This document shows, piece after piece, positions 1 to 9,107 of a stretch of DNA of 64,000 bases; within the stretch, counting starts at the first letter, position 1; the number at the start of each line of letters is the position of its first letter. The notes below the pieces were generated by a model. The model did no database searches, was not told the origin of the DNA, and was given only the letters and a program-made list of their open reading frames with translations. A program made the position numbers and the translations under genes. The stretch is from Bacteroidetes bacterium GWF2_35_48 (GTDB lineage: Bacteria; Bacteroidota; Bacteroidia; Bacteroidales; GWF2-35-48): NCBI GenBank assembly GCA_001769125.1, contig MEOG01000105.1, forward strand, positions 1 through 64,000, written 5' to 3'.

Positions 1-99
1 CTCGTTTTTTTCTCGAAGATAAAATATTACTTTTTAGAAGAATACTCTGAATGTCCCTTTTTATCAACAAAAGATAGTTTATGGACAGACACTAACTAG

Positions 100-275
100 T
101 CCATAAAGTCAATGTTTGAGGCAGAATATTCGAATTCAAAGCCTGTACCGCTTGCGGGAGTTTACGAAATAATAAAAATTAAGCGTCCTGCAAGGCGATA
201 TGATTTATTTTTATTAAGAGCATAACGCAGCTACTTGCCTGCCAGCAAGCAGGTCGGACATTATAGACAAACACT
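100..275 (-). repeat. Divergent copy of structured trailer element (family R1)
   Basis: On the minus strand this element starts with AGTGTTTGTC about 9 bases past the terminator of the tRNA-Phe gene. It keeps the family box CTGCGTTA followed by a CTC, here at 217-230 on the plus strand as AAGAGCATAACGCAG. It then has a 10-base perfect inverted repeat (TAATAAAAAT at 170-179, ATTTTTATTA at 207-216) around a small inner hairpin CG-CCT-TGC-AGG-CG. Stem sequences differ completely from the other copies but the architecture is the same. The exact right end near 100 is uncertain. The rest of the first 330 bases shows no gene. Confidence 0.5.
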
Positions 276-284
276 TGTATTCAC

Positions 285-316
285 AAAAAAAAGCAACCGT
301 TTAAAGTTGCTTTTTT
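285..316 (-). terminator. Rho-independent terminator after tRNA-Phe
   Basis: The stem AAAAAAGCAAC pairs with GTTGCTTTTTT across an 8-base loop, with runs of A and T on both sides. It lies 14 bases past the 3' end of the minus-strand tRNA-Phe gene and could work in either direction. Confidence 0.8.
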
Positions 317-330
317 CCTGATTTTATTTG

Positions 331-403
<73 letters not shown>

Positions 404-630
404 TTTTTATCATTTCAGGTTTGCAAAAATATAAAAAAAAACTATCCTTCCAAAAAATTTATTCAATTTTAATAAAATACTGATAAGCATCTAAAAAACA
501 ATCAAATAATTTGTAAGTTTCGCTTATGCCTGTTAATAAAATACTTGTTTTCTTAACTTTAACTTAACATTGAATTAAAATTAAGGTAATTTCAATAGCT
601 TAACATTGCAAAAATTTATACAGAAAAATT

Positions 631-2037
631 ATGTTTGGATTGGATACTGGTTTGACCATTTTATTAATTGCGACTTTAGTTGCTGCTTGTGTTTTTGAAT
701 TTATTAATGGCTTTCATGATACAGCAAATGCTGTGGCTACAGTTATTTATACAAAATCATTGAAGCCGTATGTAGCGGTTGTTTGGTCGGGTATATGGAA
801 TTTTATAGGCGTATATTTTGGAGGAATTGCTGTAGCAATGGGAATTGTAAACCTGCTACCCATGGAGGCGCTTGTTGATCAGAACGTGTACCACAATATA
901 GCAATGGTGCTGGCTCTTATCATTACTGCAATCGCGTGGAATCTGGGAACCTGGTATTTTGGCATTCCCTGCTCAAGTTCACACACGTTGCTGGGCTCTA
1001 TTTTTGGCGTTGGAATTGCATACATGTTTGTCAGTGTTGATGGTGAAATGGGATTAAACTGGAAAAAAGTAGGCGATGCAGGATTAGCTCTCATGTTATC
1101 TCCCCTTTTTGGATTTGGGTTTACAATGCTATTTATGTGGATATTCACAAAACTGATAAAGAAAAAAAGATTTTTTAAAGAACCGGAAACAAATAAAAAA
1201 ACGCCTTTCTGGATTCGCTTCGTTTTAATTCTTACATGTACAAGCGTTAGTTTTTCTCATGGTTCTAATGACGGACAAAAAGGAGTTGGTTTGATAATGA
1301 TTATTCTGATTGCCCTTCTCCCAACGCATTTTGCTTTAGACTCTTCAAAGAATACGACAAACATGATGGGAAATATTTCTCATATTGAAAATTATCTTGG
1401 AAAAATAGACACTACTTCTTTGGAGGAATCAACAAAAAAATTATATCATAATGTAAAAAATGATGCAACAGCGTTGGGAACGGTAATTTCTAATTCTATA
1501 GGACCCGATGAAATTCCAAACAAAGAACGTTTTGAAGTGCGCAAACATATTCTCGGTTTATCTAAAGCATCTGAAAAATTATTGAAATGCGAGGACTGCA
1601 AAATTACCCTTGATGAAAAAGAAACAAAACATTTTAAGAAAAATATTTCTGAATTGAAGACATATACCGAGTATGCACCATGGTGGGTCATTCTGATGAT
1701 TGCTTTATCTCTTGGAATTGGAACTATGGTTGGATGGAAACGTATAGTTGTTACAATTGGAGAAAAAATTGGTAAATCACATCTGACTTATGCGCAGGGA
1801 GCAAGTGCTGAGATAACGGCAGCCTGTACTATTGGTGTTTCTTCGGGTTTGGGCTTGCCTGTAAGTACAACGCATGTTTTATCATCAGGAATAGCGGGCA
1901 GTATGGTTGCTAGAGGGGGTCTGCGTAATTTACAATATGGAACCGTTAAAAATATTTTGATAGCATGGCTCATTACAATACCAGTTACGGTAGTTCTTTC
2001 GGGAGGATTATTTTTATTGCTCCGCTGGCTTATGTAG
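631..2037 (+). CDS. pit: Inorganic phosphate transporter, PiT family
   Basis: This is a 468-residue polytopic membrane protein of the PHO4/Pit family, which imports phosphate (or metal phosphate) coupled to protons or sodium. The two inverted-repeat halves are clear. The N-terminal half has the signature around NGFHDTANAVATVIYTKSL (residues 25-45) and a second conserved SSSHTLLGS. The C-terminal half has ITAACTIGVSSGLGLPVSTTH, with the matching STTH motif. Between them lies a hydrophilic stretch of roughly 110 residues (about 235-345) rich in K, E and N, presumably cytoplasmic. No Shine-Dalgarno site precedes the ATG, as is normal in this phylum. The gene stands alone between tRNA-Phe and the convergent response regulator. 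Its stop codon touches a fragment of the R1 element. The alkaline phosphatase 5 kb away could supply its substrate, but no shared regulation is visible. Confidence 0.93.
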   Translation: MFGLDTGLTILLIATLVAACVFEFINGFHDTANAVATVIYTKSLKPYVAVVWSGIWNFIGVYFGGIAVAMGIVNLLPMEALVDQNVYHNIAMVLALIITAIAWNLGTWYFGIPCSSSHTLLGSIFGVGIAYMFVSVDGEMGLNWKKVGDAGLALMLSPLFGFGFTMLFMWIFTKLIKKKRFFKEPETNKKTPFWIRFVLILTCTSVSFSHGSNDGQKGVGLIMIILIALLPTHFALDSSKNTTNMMGNISHIENYLGKIDTTSLEESTKKLYHNVKNDATALGTVISNSIGPDEIPNKERFEVRKHILGLSKASEKLLKCEDCKITLDEKETKHFKKNISELKTYTEYAPWWVILMIALSLGIGTMVGWKRIVVTIGEKIGKSHLTYAQGASAEITAACTIGVSSGLGLPVSTTHVLSSGIAGSMVARGGLRNLQYGTVKNILIAWLITIPVTVVLSGGLFLLLRWLM

Positions 2038-2090
2038 AAGTGCTTGCAAGAAAACAGCAATTGTTGTGTTACGCTGTGCAAAACTGTAAA
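2038..2090 (+). repeat. Truncated copy of structured trailer element R1
   Basis: Directly after the pit stop codon the plus strand reads AGTGCTTGCAAGAAAAC and then TGTGTTACGCTGTGCAAAAC. This aligns to the first third of the full R1 copies (AGTGTTTGCAAGAAAAC, then TGCGTTACTCTC). The element breaks off in the central hairpin, 1 base before the stop of the convergent response regulator gene. It is in the same orientation as pit. Confidence 0.6.
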
Positions 2091-2091
2091 T

Positions 2092-2754
2092 TCAGCCTTC
2101 TACAATATTTGTTCTGATAGCAAATTTTATCATTTCAACAGTACTTTTAAAATTATATTTCAGCATGATATTGTTTTTGTGTGTTTTCACAGTCCTGTCG
2201 CTGATATGAAGTTTTTCAGCAATTTCATTATTTGAAAAACCTTCAACATATAATTTTAAAATTTCTTTTTCACGTGCCGTTAAAGTATGTTTTTTTGCCA
2301 AATCAGAAATTCCTGTTTGTTTGGCATTCAAAATATAAGATTTCATTACAATTTTTGAAATACTCGGGCTGAAATATTCTTCACCTGAATAAATAGTGCG
2401 AATGGCTTCCAGTAAAATATCCGTTGTTGAGTCTTGCTTGGGGAGATAACCTTTCGCTCCGGCTTTTACTGCGCTGAAAATATAATCTTCATTATTAAAC
2501 ATCGAAAGAATCAGGATTTTTATATCAGGATAAAGCTGCAATGATTTTTGAGTGAATTCTATTCCCGACATTCCGGGCATTGACAAATCTGCTATTATAA
2601 TATCAAGTGTGTTTTTCTTTATAAATTCTAAAGCTTCTTTTGCATTACCCAAAGAACCGCATAATTCTAAATCAGATTCGTCTGCAATCATTTTTTGTAG
2701 TCCTTCTCTAACAATCTGATGATCGTCTACCAAAAGAATTTTTATTTTTTTCAT
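2092..2754 (-). CDS. NarL/LuxR-family response regulator
   Basis: A 220-residue two-component response regulator. The receiver domain (residues 1-120) has the acidic pair D10-D11, the phospho-acceptor D56 in IADLSMPGMSG and a conserved lysine in GYLPKQD. The C-terminal LuxR/GerE helix-turn-helix (about 155-215) contains LTAREKEILKLYVEGFSNNEIA and the recognition helix DRTVKTHKNNI. It is expected to bind DNA as a dimer after phosphorylation by the kinase encoded 11 bases upstream. It is the last gene of a leftward run of putative porin, Amt, kinase and regulator. The targets are not known; autoregulation of the ammonium transport unit is an inference from position. Confidence 0.93.
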   Translation of the reverse strand: MKKIKILLVDDHQIVREGLQKMIADESDLELCGSLGNAKEALEFIKKNTLDIIIADLSMPGMSGIEFTQKSLQLYPDIKILILSMFNNEDYIFSAVKAGAKGYLPKQDSTTDILLEAIRTIYSGEEYFSPSISKIVMKSYILNAKQTGISDLAKKHTLTAREKEILKLYVEGFSNNEIAEKLHISDRTVKTHKNNIMLKYNFKSTVEMIKFAIRTNIVEG

Positions 2755-2765
2755 TTCCTATAAAA

Positions 2766-4562
2766 TTATTTGTCACTATTTTTACGTGGGATTTTTATAC
2801 GTATAGTCGTACCAAAGCCCTGTTCCGTTTCAACAACAAATGTTCCATTCAAAAGTGCTGCTCTTTCTTTCATGTTGAACATTCCGTTTCCTGCTTCTGA
2901 ATTTTTATTTTCAGGAATAAACCCCTTGCCATTGTCTTCAACAATTAAAATCAGGGAATCTTTATTTCCTATTAATTGGACTTCTATTTTATTTGCTTCT
3001 GAATGTTTTATTGCATTGGTTAGCGCTTCTTGTGCAATACGATAAATATAAAATTTTGCTTTCGGATGATCGGCTTCCAATTCTCCATGTGTTGAAAAAT
3101 CAATATAAAGATTAGTTGTGCGGCTTAATGAAGTACATAAATTTTTTAATGCAATATCCAATCCTGATTCATACAAAATATTTGGCGCAAGATTATTAGA
3201 AATTTGCCTTAATTCATCAATAGCTTTTGCAAAATTTATTTTAGCTTCTTCAATTGTTTCTCTTACTTTTTCTTCATTTTGTTTATTTGTACTTTCCATT
3301 GCAAGCTTAAGGGCAACCATTTTTTGCCCCAGCCCATCATGCAACTCTCTTGAAATGCGCTGTCTTTCTAACTCCTGACCATCATACAGCGCAATCATTC
3401 TTTGTTCTTTTTCTACTTTAAGCTGTGCAGACATTTTATTAAATGTATCTGTAAGCATTCCTATTTCATCATTTGATGATACGGTTACGTTTTCATCGAA
3501 TTTTCCTTCTCCTATACTTTGAGCTGCTTTTTTTAAACGTATTACAGGTTGTGAAATCGTTCGGGAAATAATATGAGCTAAACTAAACAATAAAATACAG
3601 ATTAACAATGAAAGGAATAAAATATCATTGCGAATTGAAGAGATAGGAATCATTGCTTCCTCGTAGTCTATTTCAGCTATAATAACCCAGTTCAGACCCT
3701 TAATATCGGCTTTGCTATAAGAACTCAATACAGATATTGTACGGTAATCATCAATCAAAGCTCTGCCGATTTTATCTTTAAAAGCATTGAGAACACTTGT
3801 TGTCTGAACCTTTGTATTAAGAACCGAATTTTTAATAAACCGTGAATTGCTACGCATCAGATAATCCTTACCTACCAAATAAATTTCACCGGAATTTCCA
3901 AGACCATTTTCCCTGTTGTCTTCTAACATTATATTATTAACAGCACTAATTGGAATTTGCAAGACTAAAATTCCTGATAACTCAGATTCATCGCAATTCA
4001 GCCTCATTCCTATTAAACATACAGGCATCGTGTCTGTTGCATGTCTTTTTGTGAAATCTATAATGTAAGGTTTATTGGTGTTTTGAGTTGAATCAAACAT
4101 ATTTTTCAGTAAGGAAAGCGTAACGGCATCTTCATTAAATTCATTAATTGTTGAGTCTCCGGTTTTAAAGATTTTCATTTCATTTTTATGTCCTTTTATC
4201 AGAAAAAACATGTTGTTAAATCCATACAGGCGGAAATCGGTTTTATTCAATTTTTTTAAATGAAAATCATGATACAATAATTTCGGTAATGATTGTTTAT
4301 AAGAGTAATTATACAAGTCTAAAAAAATAGCTTTTATTCTGTTGTCATTTACAAAAAATAAAAGATTATTAAATCGTTCCTGAAAAAATGAACGGATTTG
4401 TTCATTTTTAATAACTTTGATAGAAGTTAACTGGTCAAGAGTTCGGTTAAGAATAGCAGTTTTAGCATTGAAGTAGGAGTAAATTCCAATTACAGAAAGT
4501 GATGAAACTCCAACAAGGAAGAAGAGAATCATTAATTTTCTGATGATAGAATTTTTCAGCAT
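2766..4562 (-). CDS. Membrane sensor histidine kinase (HisKA_3 type)
   Basis: A 598-residue NarX/DegS-like kinase. One membrane segment lies at residues 10-31. A long extracytoplasmic region (32-312) of the size of a dCache sensor follows, then a second membrane segment at 314-333, a HAMP domain (333-385) and a HisKA_3 dimerisation helix with the phospho-acceptor H408 in RISRELHDGLGQ. The HATPase domain has the N-box EALTNAIKHS and the G-box VEDNGKGF. The partner is the LuxR-type regulator 11 bases downstream. A hairpin terminator at 4596-4616 separates the gene from amt, so it may be expressed mostly by read-through or from its own promoter. The sensed signal cannot be read from the sequence; the neighbouring ammonium transporter suggests nitrogen. 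Confidence 0.92.
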   Translation of the reverse strand: MLKNSIIRKLMILFFLVGVSSLSVIGIYSYFNAKTAILNRTLDQLTSIKVIKNEQIRSFFQERFNNLLFFVNDNRIKAIFLDLYNYSYKQSLPKLLYHDFHLKKLNKTDFRLYGFNNMFFLIKGHKNEMKIFKTGDSTINEFNEDAVTLSLLKNMFDSTQNTNKPYIIDFTKRHATDTMPVCLIGMRLNCDESELSGILVLQIPISAVNNIMLEDNRENGLGNSGEIYLVGKDYLMRSNSRFIKNSVLNTKVQTTSVLNAFKDKIGRALIDDYRTISVLSSYSKADIKGLNWVIIAEIDYEEAMIPISSIRNDILFLSLLICILLFSLAHIISRTISQPVIRLKKAAQSIGEGKFDENVTVSSNDEIGMLTDTFNKMSAQLKVEKEQRMIALYDGQELERQRISRELHDGLGQKMVALKLAMESTNKQNEEKVRETIEEAKINFAKAIDELRQISNNLAPNILYESGLDIALKNLCTSLSRTTNLYIDFSTHGELEADHPKAKFYIYRIAQEALTNAIKHSEANKIEVQLIGNKDSLILIVEDNGKGFIPENKNSEAGNGMFNMKERAALLNGTFVVETEQGFGTTIRIKIPRKNSDK

Positions 4563-4595
4563 AAAGATAAAAATAAATACAAAAATAGTAAAAAG

Positions 4596-4616
4596 AAAAG
4601 GCCATTACAGCCTTTT
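4596..4616 (-). terminator. Hairpin terminator between amt and the kinase gene
   Basis: AAAAGGC pairs with GCCTTTT across a 7-base loop and is followed on the minus strand by a T-rich run. It lies after the amt stop and before the kinase start, so it should lower transcription from amt into the two-component genes. Confidence 0.65.
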
Positions 4617-4681
4617 CAAAATTAAAAAACAGAACAAACTCATTTTTTTCTATATAATGTCTGTCGCTGTTGAGACAAACA

Positions 4682-5938
4682 CTATAAAGCTCCTTCATCG
4701 TAAGCTTTTTCACCATGAATCGAAACATCAAGCCCTTCTTTTTCTGCTTCAGGTTTTACGCGTACAGGTGTAATGAAATTAATAACTATGAGCATAAGAT
4801 ATGTAAATACGAACCCATAGATTGCCGCGCCTATTGTTGCAACAATTTGTTTTCCGAGAAAAGCACCGCCACCGAAAATAGCTCCATCAGCGCCTGCCCC
4901 ATTTACCATTTTAGATGCAAATACACCCAGTAAAATAGAACCAAGAACGCCACCAACACCGTGCACACCCCATACATCGAGCGCATCGTCCCATTTCATT
5001 TTATTTTTTAACTGAACAGCGAGATAACACACTCCGCCTGCCAGAATACCAATAATCGGAGATGCCCATATTGGTACAAAACCTGCACAGGGAGTTATGG
5101 TTGCAAGCCCCGCGATAGAACCTGTTAAGAGCCCTATGAGCTTAGGTCTTCGCTCTCGTGTCCACTCAATTATCAGCCATGTTATTGTTGCAAACGAAGC
5201 AGCTAAGTCGGTATTTAAAAATGCAAGAGATGTTATAAAATCAACCTGAACCTCGCTGCCTGCATTAAAGCCATACCACCCAAACCATAAAAGACCACTA
5301 CCAATTGCAACTAAAGGAATGCTGTTAGGCGTTGAATTTTTATCTGATCTGGCACCTACATAAAATACAGATGCTAGGGCAGCAAAACCTGCTGTAGCAT
5401 GAACTACAATGCCTCCTGCAAAATCAAGTACGCCCCACTGCGCTAACAATCCTCCGCCCCAAACCATGTGTACAAAAGGATAATAAACTAAAATCTGCCA
5501 TACTGTTAGGAAAATAAAATAGGCTTTAAAGCTTACCCGATTTACAAATGCGCCCGTTATTAAAGCGGGAGTAATAATCGCAAACATCATCTGATAAGCA
5601 AAAAATACAAATTCAGGAATTTTTCCATTTCCTGCGTAGATTGTATCAAAAGATACACCACTTAAAAAAGCTTTATCAAGATTACCTATTATTCCACCTT
5701 CTCCACCGCTAAAACATAACGAGTATCCAAATATAAACCATAAAACCGTAGTCCATGCTAATGAAACAAAGCTTTGAATCATGATACCGAGGATGTTTCT
5801 TTTTGAAGCAAGACCGCCGTAAAAAAATGCCAGACCGGGTGTCATAAGCATTACAAGGCTCGTTGCAAGAAGCATAAAAGCTGTAGATCCTGTGTCAATA
5901 GCAGGAGCAATCTGTAATAAAATTGAATCTAATACCAT
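4682..5938 (-). CDS. amt: Ammonium transporter, Amt family
   Basis: A 418-residue Amt/MEP/Rh channel with 11 predicted membrane segments. Both pore histidines are present: H180 in GGIVVHATAGF and H326 in WGVHGVGG. The C-terminal tail ends GLDVSIHGEKAYDEGAL, which is the conserved cytoplasmic GLD-HGE motif that contacts PII proteins in other members. No glnK/PII gene is adjacent, which is unusual for amt. Instead a putative porin lies 24 bases upstream and a two-component system follows. Directly past the stop codon the minus strand reads TAGTGTTTGTC and folds into a short hairpin (4658-4677). This resembles the opening of the divergent R1 element at 100-275 and may be a remnant. Confidence 0.95.
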   Translation of the reverse strand: MVLDSILLQIAPAIDTGSTAFMLLATSLVMLMTPGLAFFYGGLASKRNILGIMIQSFVSLAWTTVLWFIFGYSLCFSGGEGGIIGNLDKAFLSGVSFDTIYAGNGKIPEFVFFAYQMMFAIITPALITGAFVNRVSFKAYFIFLTVWQILVYYPFVHMVWGGGLLAQWGVLDFAGGIVVHATAGFAALASVFYVGARSDKNSTPNSIPLVAIGSGLLWFGWYGFNAGSEVQVDFITSLAFLNTDLAASFATITWLIIEWTRERRPKLIGLLTGSIAGLATITPCAGFVPIWASPIIGILAGGVCYLAVQLKNKMKWDDALDVWGVHGVGGVLGSILLGVFASKMVNGAGADGAIFGGGAFLGKQIVATIGAAIYGFVFTYLMLIVINFITPVRVKPEAEKEGLDVSIHGEKAYDEGAL

Positions 5939-5962
5939 ACATTTATTTTTTATGATTAATAA

Positions 5963-6745
5963 TTAGAAAGTAATTCCAAACACTATATACATTTTTTCAG
6001 CCTCAGGATTCGCTATAAATGAACATTGCACAGGCAGGCTGTAGTTCTCTGTTATTTTTATTTCTTTAGAAGCTTTTACTCCCAGATTTATTATACCGGC
6101 TGAATTGTTGAAAAAATATCCAGCTTCTCCTTTTTCTTCATCAGGATCATCAAGAGCAGCTCCAATAAATGCATTGAAGTCTACTCCCTTGATATTTTTT
6201 TTGTAACCTGCTTCAATATATTTACTCATGAATAAACCTCCGGAAGTACCATCATCTTTAATTTTTGAAGCATCATTTCCGTAAAAATTAATTGCAAACA
6301 TCAGGGTAAACGGAATTTTTTCTGTTCCGTTAAATGCAAGTATTCCTTCAAAAACATGACCGGTACTGTCTTGTTTGTAGATAAAATATTTATCTTTTTT
6401 TCCAGTATTATAGCCCGGGAAAAAATAGTCGGTAACAGTAAGGCTTACCATATCTTTAAATGTATAGGTCAAAAATACATCTGCCTCCTGATTTGACGTT
6501 GGAGAAAAAGTATACGCGCCCCACGCTCCTATTTTAAGTGCGTGGCTTGTATCTTTTGTTGACCAGTTTAAAGAAATAGAGGGTTGTAAACTTGGGCTGT
6601 TTCCACCAAGATCAACTCCGCGCCAGATATAGCGGCTCATCAAATCTGCTCCGAATTGCAGGGGTGATTCATCTTGAGCAAAGCAGGAAAAGCTAAATCC
6701 GCTTAACAAGATCAGTACAAATAATTTTACAGAATTAATTTTCAT
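5963..6745 (-). CDS. Putative outer-membrane porin (TorF/Gcw_chp-like)
   Basis: A 260-residue exported protein. A signal peptide covers about residues 1-23 (ends SFSCFAQ), followed by an amphipathic beta-strand-rich body with the family pattern FGADLMSRYIWRGVDLGG and PSLQPSISLNW. It ends in a typical aromatic outer-membrane strand (MYIVFGITF). Proteins of this putative-porin family often sit beside amt genes in this phylum, which suggests that it lets ammonium or another small nitrogen compound across the outer membrane. That role is inferred. It is the first gene of the leftward unit, 24 bases upstream of amt. Confidence 0.75.
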   Translation of the reverse strand: MKINSVKLFVLILLSGFSFSCFAQDESPLQFGADLMSRYIWRGVDLGGNSPSLQPSISLNWSTKDTSHALKIGAWGAYTFSPTSNQEADVFLTYTFKDMVSLTVTDYFFPGYNTGKKDKYFIYKQDSTGHVFEGILAFNGTEKIPFTLMFAINFYGNDASKIKDDGTSGGLFMSKYIEAGYKKNIKGVDFNAFIGAALDDPDEEKGEAGYFFNNSAGIINLGVKASKEIKITENYSLPVQCSFIANPEAEKMYIVFGITF

Positions 6746-6769
6746 TTTTTATAAAATTTTAGTTAGACC

Positions 6770-6783
6770 CTGCAAAATTGCAG
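6770..6783. promoter_or_regulatory. 14-base perfect palindrome upstream of porin-amt
   Basis: CTGCAAAATTGCAG lies 25 bases upstream of the porin start codon, in the 213-base gap shared with the divergent alkaline phosphatase gene. Its perfect two-fold symmetry and position make it a candidate operator for the porin-amt unit. No known motif is recognised. Confidence 0.35.
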
Positions 6784-6958
6784 ATAAGAAGCACTAACTA
6801 AAATAGGATACAAAATGAAATTGAACTAATACTTTGTATTAGGAAATGATATAGCCACGGTATCAAACTAAGTCTTCTTTATGATAAATAACCATGAGCA
6901 TTTAATCTCAAAGTGAAGAAATTTTATTATCAGGATTTTCATAAATATTTATTTTATT

Positions 6959-8638
6959 ATGAGCGAAAAGAATAATTTTACAAAAAAAACAATGATGAAA
7001 CAAATAGTATTAATTCTGCTATCCGTTGGTTTAATACAAACCTTATCCTATTCTCAGAAGAAAAATGAATCTGTGAAAAATTGTATTTTAATGGTTCCCG
7101 ATGGAACGAGCGCAAGTATACTAAATTTTACACGCTGGTACAATGATAATAAACCTCTTTCATTTGATTCTTTGCTCTGCGGATTTGTCAGAACACATTC
7201 TCTTGATGATAAAATTACAGATTCTGCTCCTGCTGCTACAGCAATGGCTACGAGCCAAAAGTCCGGTTCCGGATTTATAGGAATGTCATTAGATTCCGTA
7301 CCGCTGATTACAGTATTAGAACTTGCAAAAATTCAAGGCAAAGCAACGGGTATTGTTGTTTCATGTGAGCATCCACATGCAACACCGGCAGCATTTACAA
7401 GCCATGCAGCAAAGAGAAGCAATTATGAAACAATAAATGAACAGCAGGTATACAATCATCTTGATGTTGTATTTTCAGGTGGTGGTAATGATTTTTTGAA
7501 TAATGGAAAATACAGTAAAAAGGAAAAGAAAAATATTAAAAGAAAAGATGAAGAAAATTTAAGGGATACATTAATAAAATCTTTAAATTACAATTTTATT
7601 TCTACTACAGATAAATTTAATTCTCTGAATGAAAAATCAAAGGTATGGGCATCATTTGATACAGATACAAGTTTTTTATTGAATCATTTCGACAATCTTA
7701 CATTGAAAAAACATCCCACACTTGCAGAAATGACGGATAAAGCTATTAAAATTTTGTTTCAAAATAAAAATGGATTTTTTCTTCTTGTAGAAGGAAGTAA
7801 AATTGACTGGGCTGCGCACATGAATGATCCGCTCGGAGTGATATCTGAATTTTCAGGTTTTGAAGAAGCAGCAAAAGTTGCTTTAGATTTTGCAGTAAAA
7901 GATAAAAATACTGCGGTAATAATATGCCCGGATCATGGTACGGGAGGTATTGCTATAGGAAGTAAAAATACGAATAAAAATTATGATGACACAAAATATG
8001 CAAGCTTTACGAACCCTCTCAAAAAAGTAAAGCATACTCCTGAATATACAAGTACGACTTTAAAAAAAATGCTTCAGAAAAATCATTCAGATACAACTAA
8101 AATCCGAGATATACTTTCAATTCATCTGAATTTGATTTTAAGTCCTGCTGAATTGAAAAAAATATACGCGATGAATCCTGCTGATAATGGTTACGAAGAC
8201 AATTTGTACTATGAACTCGCAAATTTACTCAACCTTAGAACCGGTATTGGCTGGACTACTTATGGCCATACGGGAGAAGATGTTTTTCTTGCAATGTATC
8301 ATCCGAAAAATTATATTTTGAAAGGAGTTATTGATAATACGGATATCGCAAAATATATAGCAAGAATATTAAATTTAGATGATTTTAAAGAATCAACGAA
8401 AAAATATTTTGCCCCGCATACCGAGGTTTTTCAGGGGCTGACAATCTCAATACATAATATAGATACCAATCCGGAATTAATAGTTTCTGACGGAAAAAAA
8501 ACGCTGCGTGCAAAATCAAACAAGAATTATATAACCTTATCAGATAATATTACTACAAAAAAAATTGAATTGAAAACTGTAATTGTGTTTTCAAAAAATA
8601 CATTTTATTTACCTGTGAATTTAAGGCAGGTGTTCTAG
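6959..8638 (+). CDS. Secreted alkaline phosphatase
   Basis: A 559-residue PhoA-superfamily phosphomonoesterase. The nucleophile S89 lies in TDSAPAATAMA, with the upstream metal ligand D48 in MVPDGTSAS. Further ligands are visible: CEHPHATPAAFTSHA, the E-D-H set in EGSKIDWAAHMND, CPDHGTGG, and the C-terminal histidine in TYGHTGED. The body shows a normal full set of zinc/magnesium ligands, so it should be active in the periplasm or outside. The N-terminus has a signal peptide. Starting at M12 or M13 (6992 or 6995) would give a more compact signal sequence than the first ATG. The gene is divergent from the porin-amt unit. No Pho-type operator is recognised. Confidence 0.93.
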   Translation: MSEKNNFTKKTMMKQIVLILLSVGLIQTLSYSQKKNESVKNCILMVPDGTSASILNFTRWYNDNKPLSFDSLLCGFVRTHSLDDKITDSAPAATAMATSQKSGSGFIGMSLDSVPLITVLELAKIQGKATGIVVSCEHPHATPAAFTSHAAKRSNYETINEQQVYNHLDVVFSGGGNDFLNNGKYSKKEKKNIKRKDEENLRDTLIKSLNYNFISTTDKFNSLNEKSKVWASFDTDTSFLLNHFDNLTLKKHPTLAEMTDKAIKILFQNKNGFFLLVEGSKIDWAAHMNDPLGVISEFSGFEEAAKVALDFAVKDKNTAVIICPDHGTGGIAIGSKNTNKNYDDTKYASFTNPLKKVKHTPEYTSTTLKKMLQKNHSDTTKIRDILSIHLNLILSPAELKKIYAMNPADNGYEDNLYYELANLLNLRTGIGWTTYGHTGEDVFLAMYHPKNYILKGVIDNTDIAKYIARILNLDDFKESTKKYFAPHTEVFQGLTISIHNIDTNPELIVSDGKKTLRAKSNKNYITLSDNITTKKIELKTVIVFSKNTFYLPVNLRQVF

Positions 8639-8691
8639 TTTTTAAGACTCCAATTTTTGGCTAATAACATTAAATTTATTAAAAATATTCT

Positions 8692-9054
8692 TCAAAACAT
8701 ATTTTCAAACATTTTCTGTATATGTTTTCCGATATACGGTACGGGTTTTTGTTCTCCATTAATAGCGCTCATTAACCCCAGCAACCAGAAAATAAAAATA
8801 CTTATACTGAGACCAAGCTGCACGAGCCATCCTAAAAAGGGAATAAATGCAAGAATAAAACTGCAAAGAGAAATCCCAAATGCAATAATCATCAGTCCCA
8901 GCATTTGTCTTAAATGAAAACTGCCAAGTTTTGTTTTATTGCCAGAGTGCATTACCAGTGCAATTATCCATCCGATTAAGGTTATGTAACTTATAACAGC
9001 AACGGTTTTTCCGTCATCTTCATTATTCGAATTTTGATTAGAATTCATAAACAC
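8692..9054 (-). CDS. Small membrane protein, DUF4870/Tic20-like
   Basis: A 120-residue protein with a hydrophilic, N-rich start and then about four hydrophobic segments (residues 18-35, 50-68, 70-85 and 84-100 approximately). The patterns SFHLRQMLGLMI and LGLMSAINGEQKPVPYIG are typical of the DUF4870 family of small four-helix membrane proteins. M3 is an equally good start. The biochemical role is unknown. It is convergent with the alkaline phosphatase gene and divergent from smpB, so it is likely a single-gene unit. Confidence 0.75.
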   Translation of the reverse strand: MFMNSNQNSNNEDDGKTVAVISYITLIGWIIALVMHSGNKTKLGSFHLRQMLGLMIIAFGISLCSFILAFIPFLGWLVQLGLSISIFIFWLLGLMSAINGEQKPVPYIGKHIQKMFENMF

Positions 9055-9065
9055 AATTTATTTAT

Positions 9066-9073
9066 TAATTTTG
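9066..9073 (+). promoter_or_regulatory. Possible -7 promoter box for smpB
   Basis: TAATTTTG fits the Bacteroidota -7 consensus TAnnTTTG and lies 35 bases upstream of the smpB start. No good TTTG box is found at the usual 19-base spacing, so the assignment is weak. Confidence 0.35.
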
Positions 9074-9107
9074 TAAAATTAAAGAAAACAGGTTTACAAA
9101 GCAGAAA

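Noticed and set aside
6746-6958. Sigma-54 promoter for the porin-amt unit
   Set aside because: No GG-N10-GC pair with the right context is present upstream of the porin gene.
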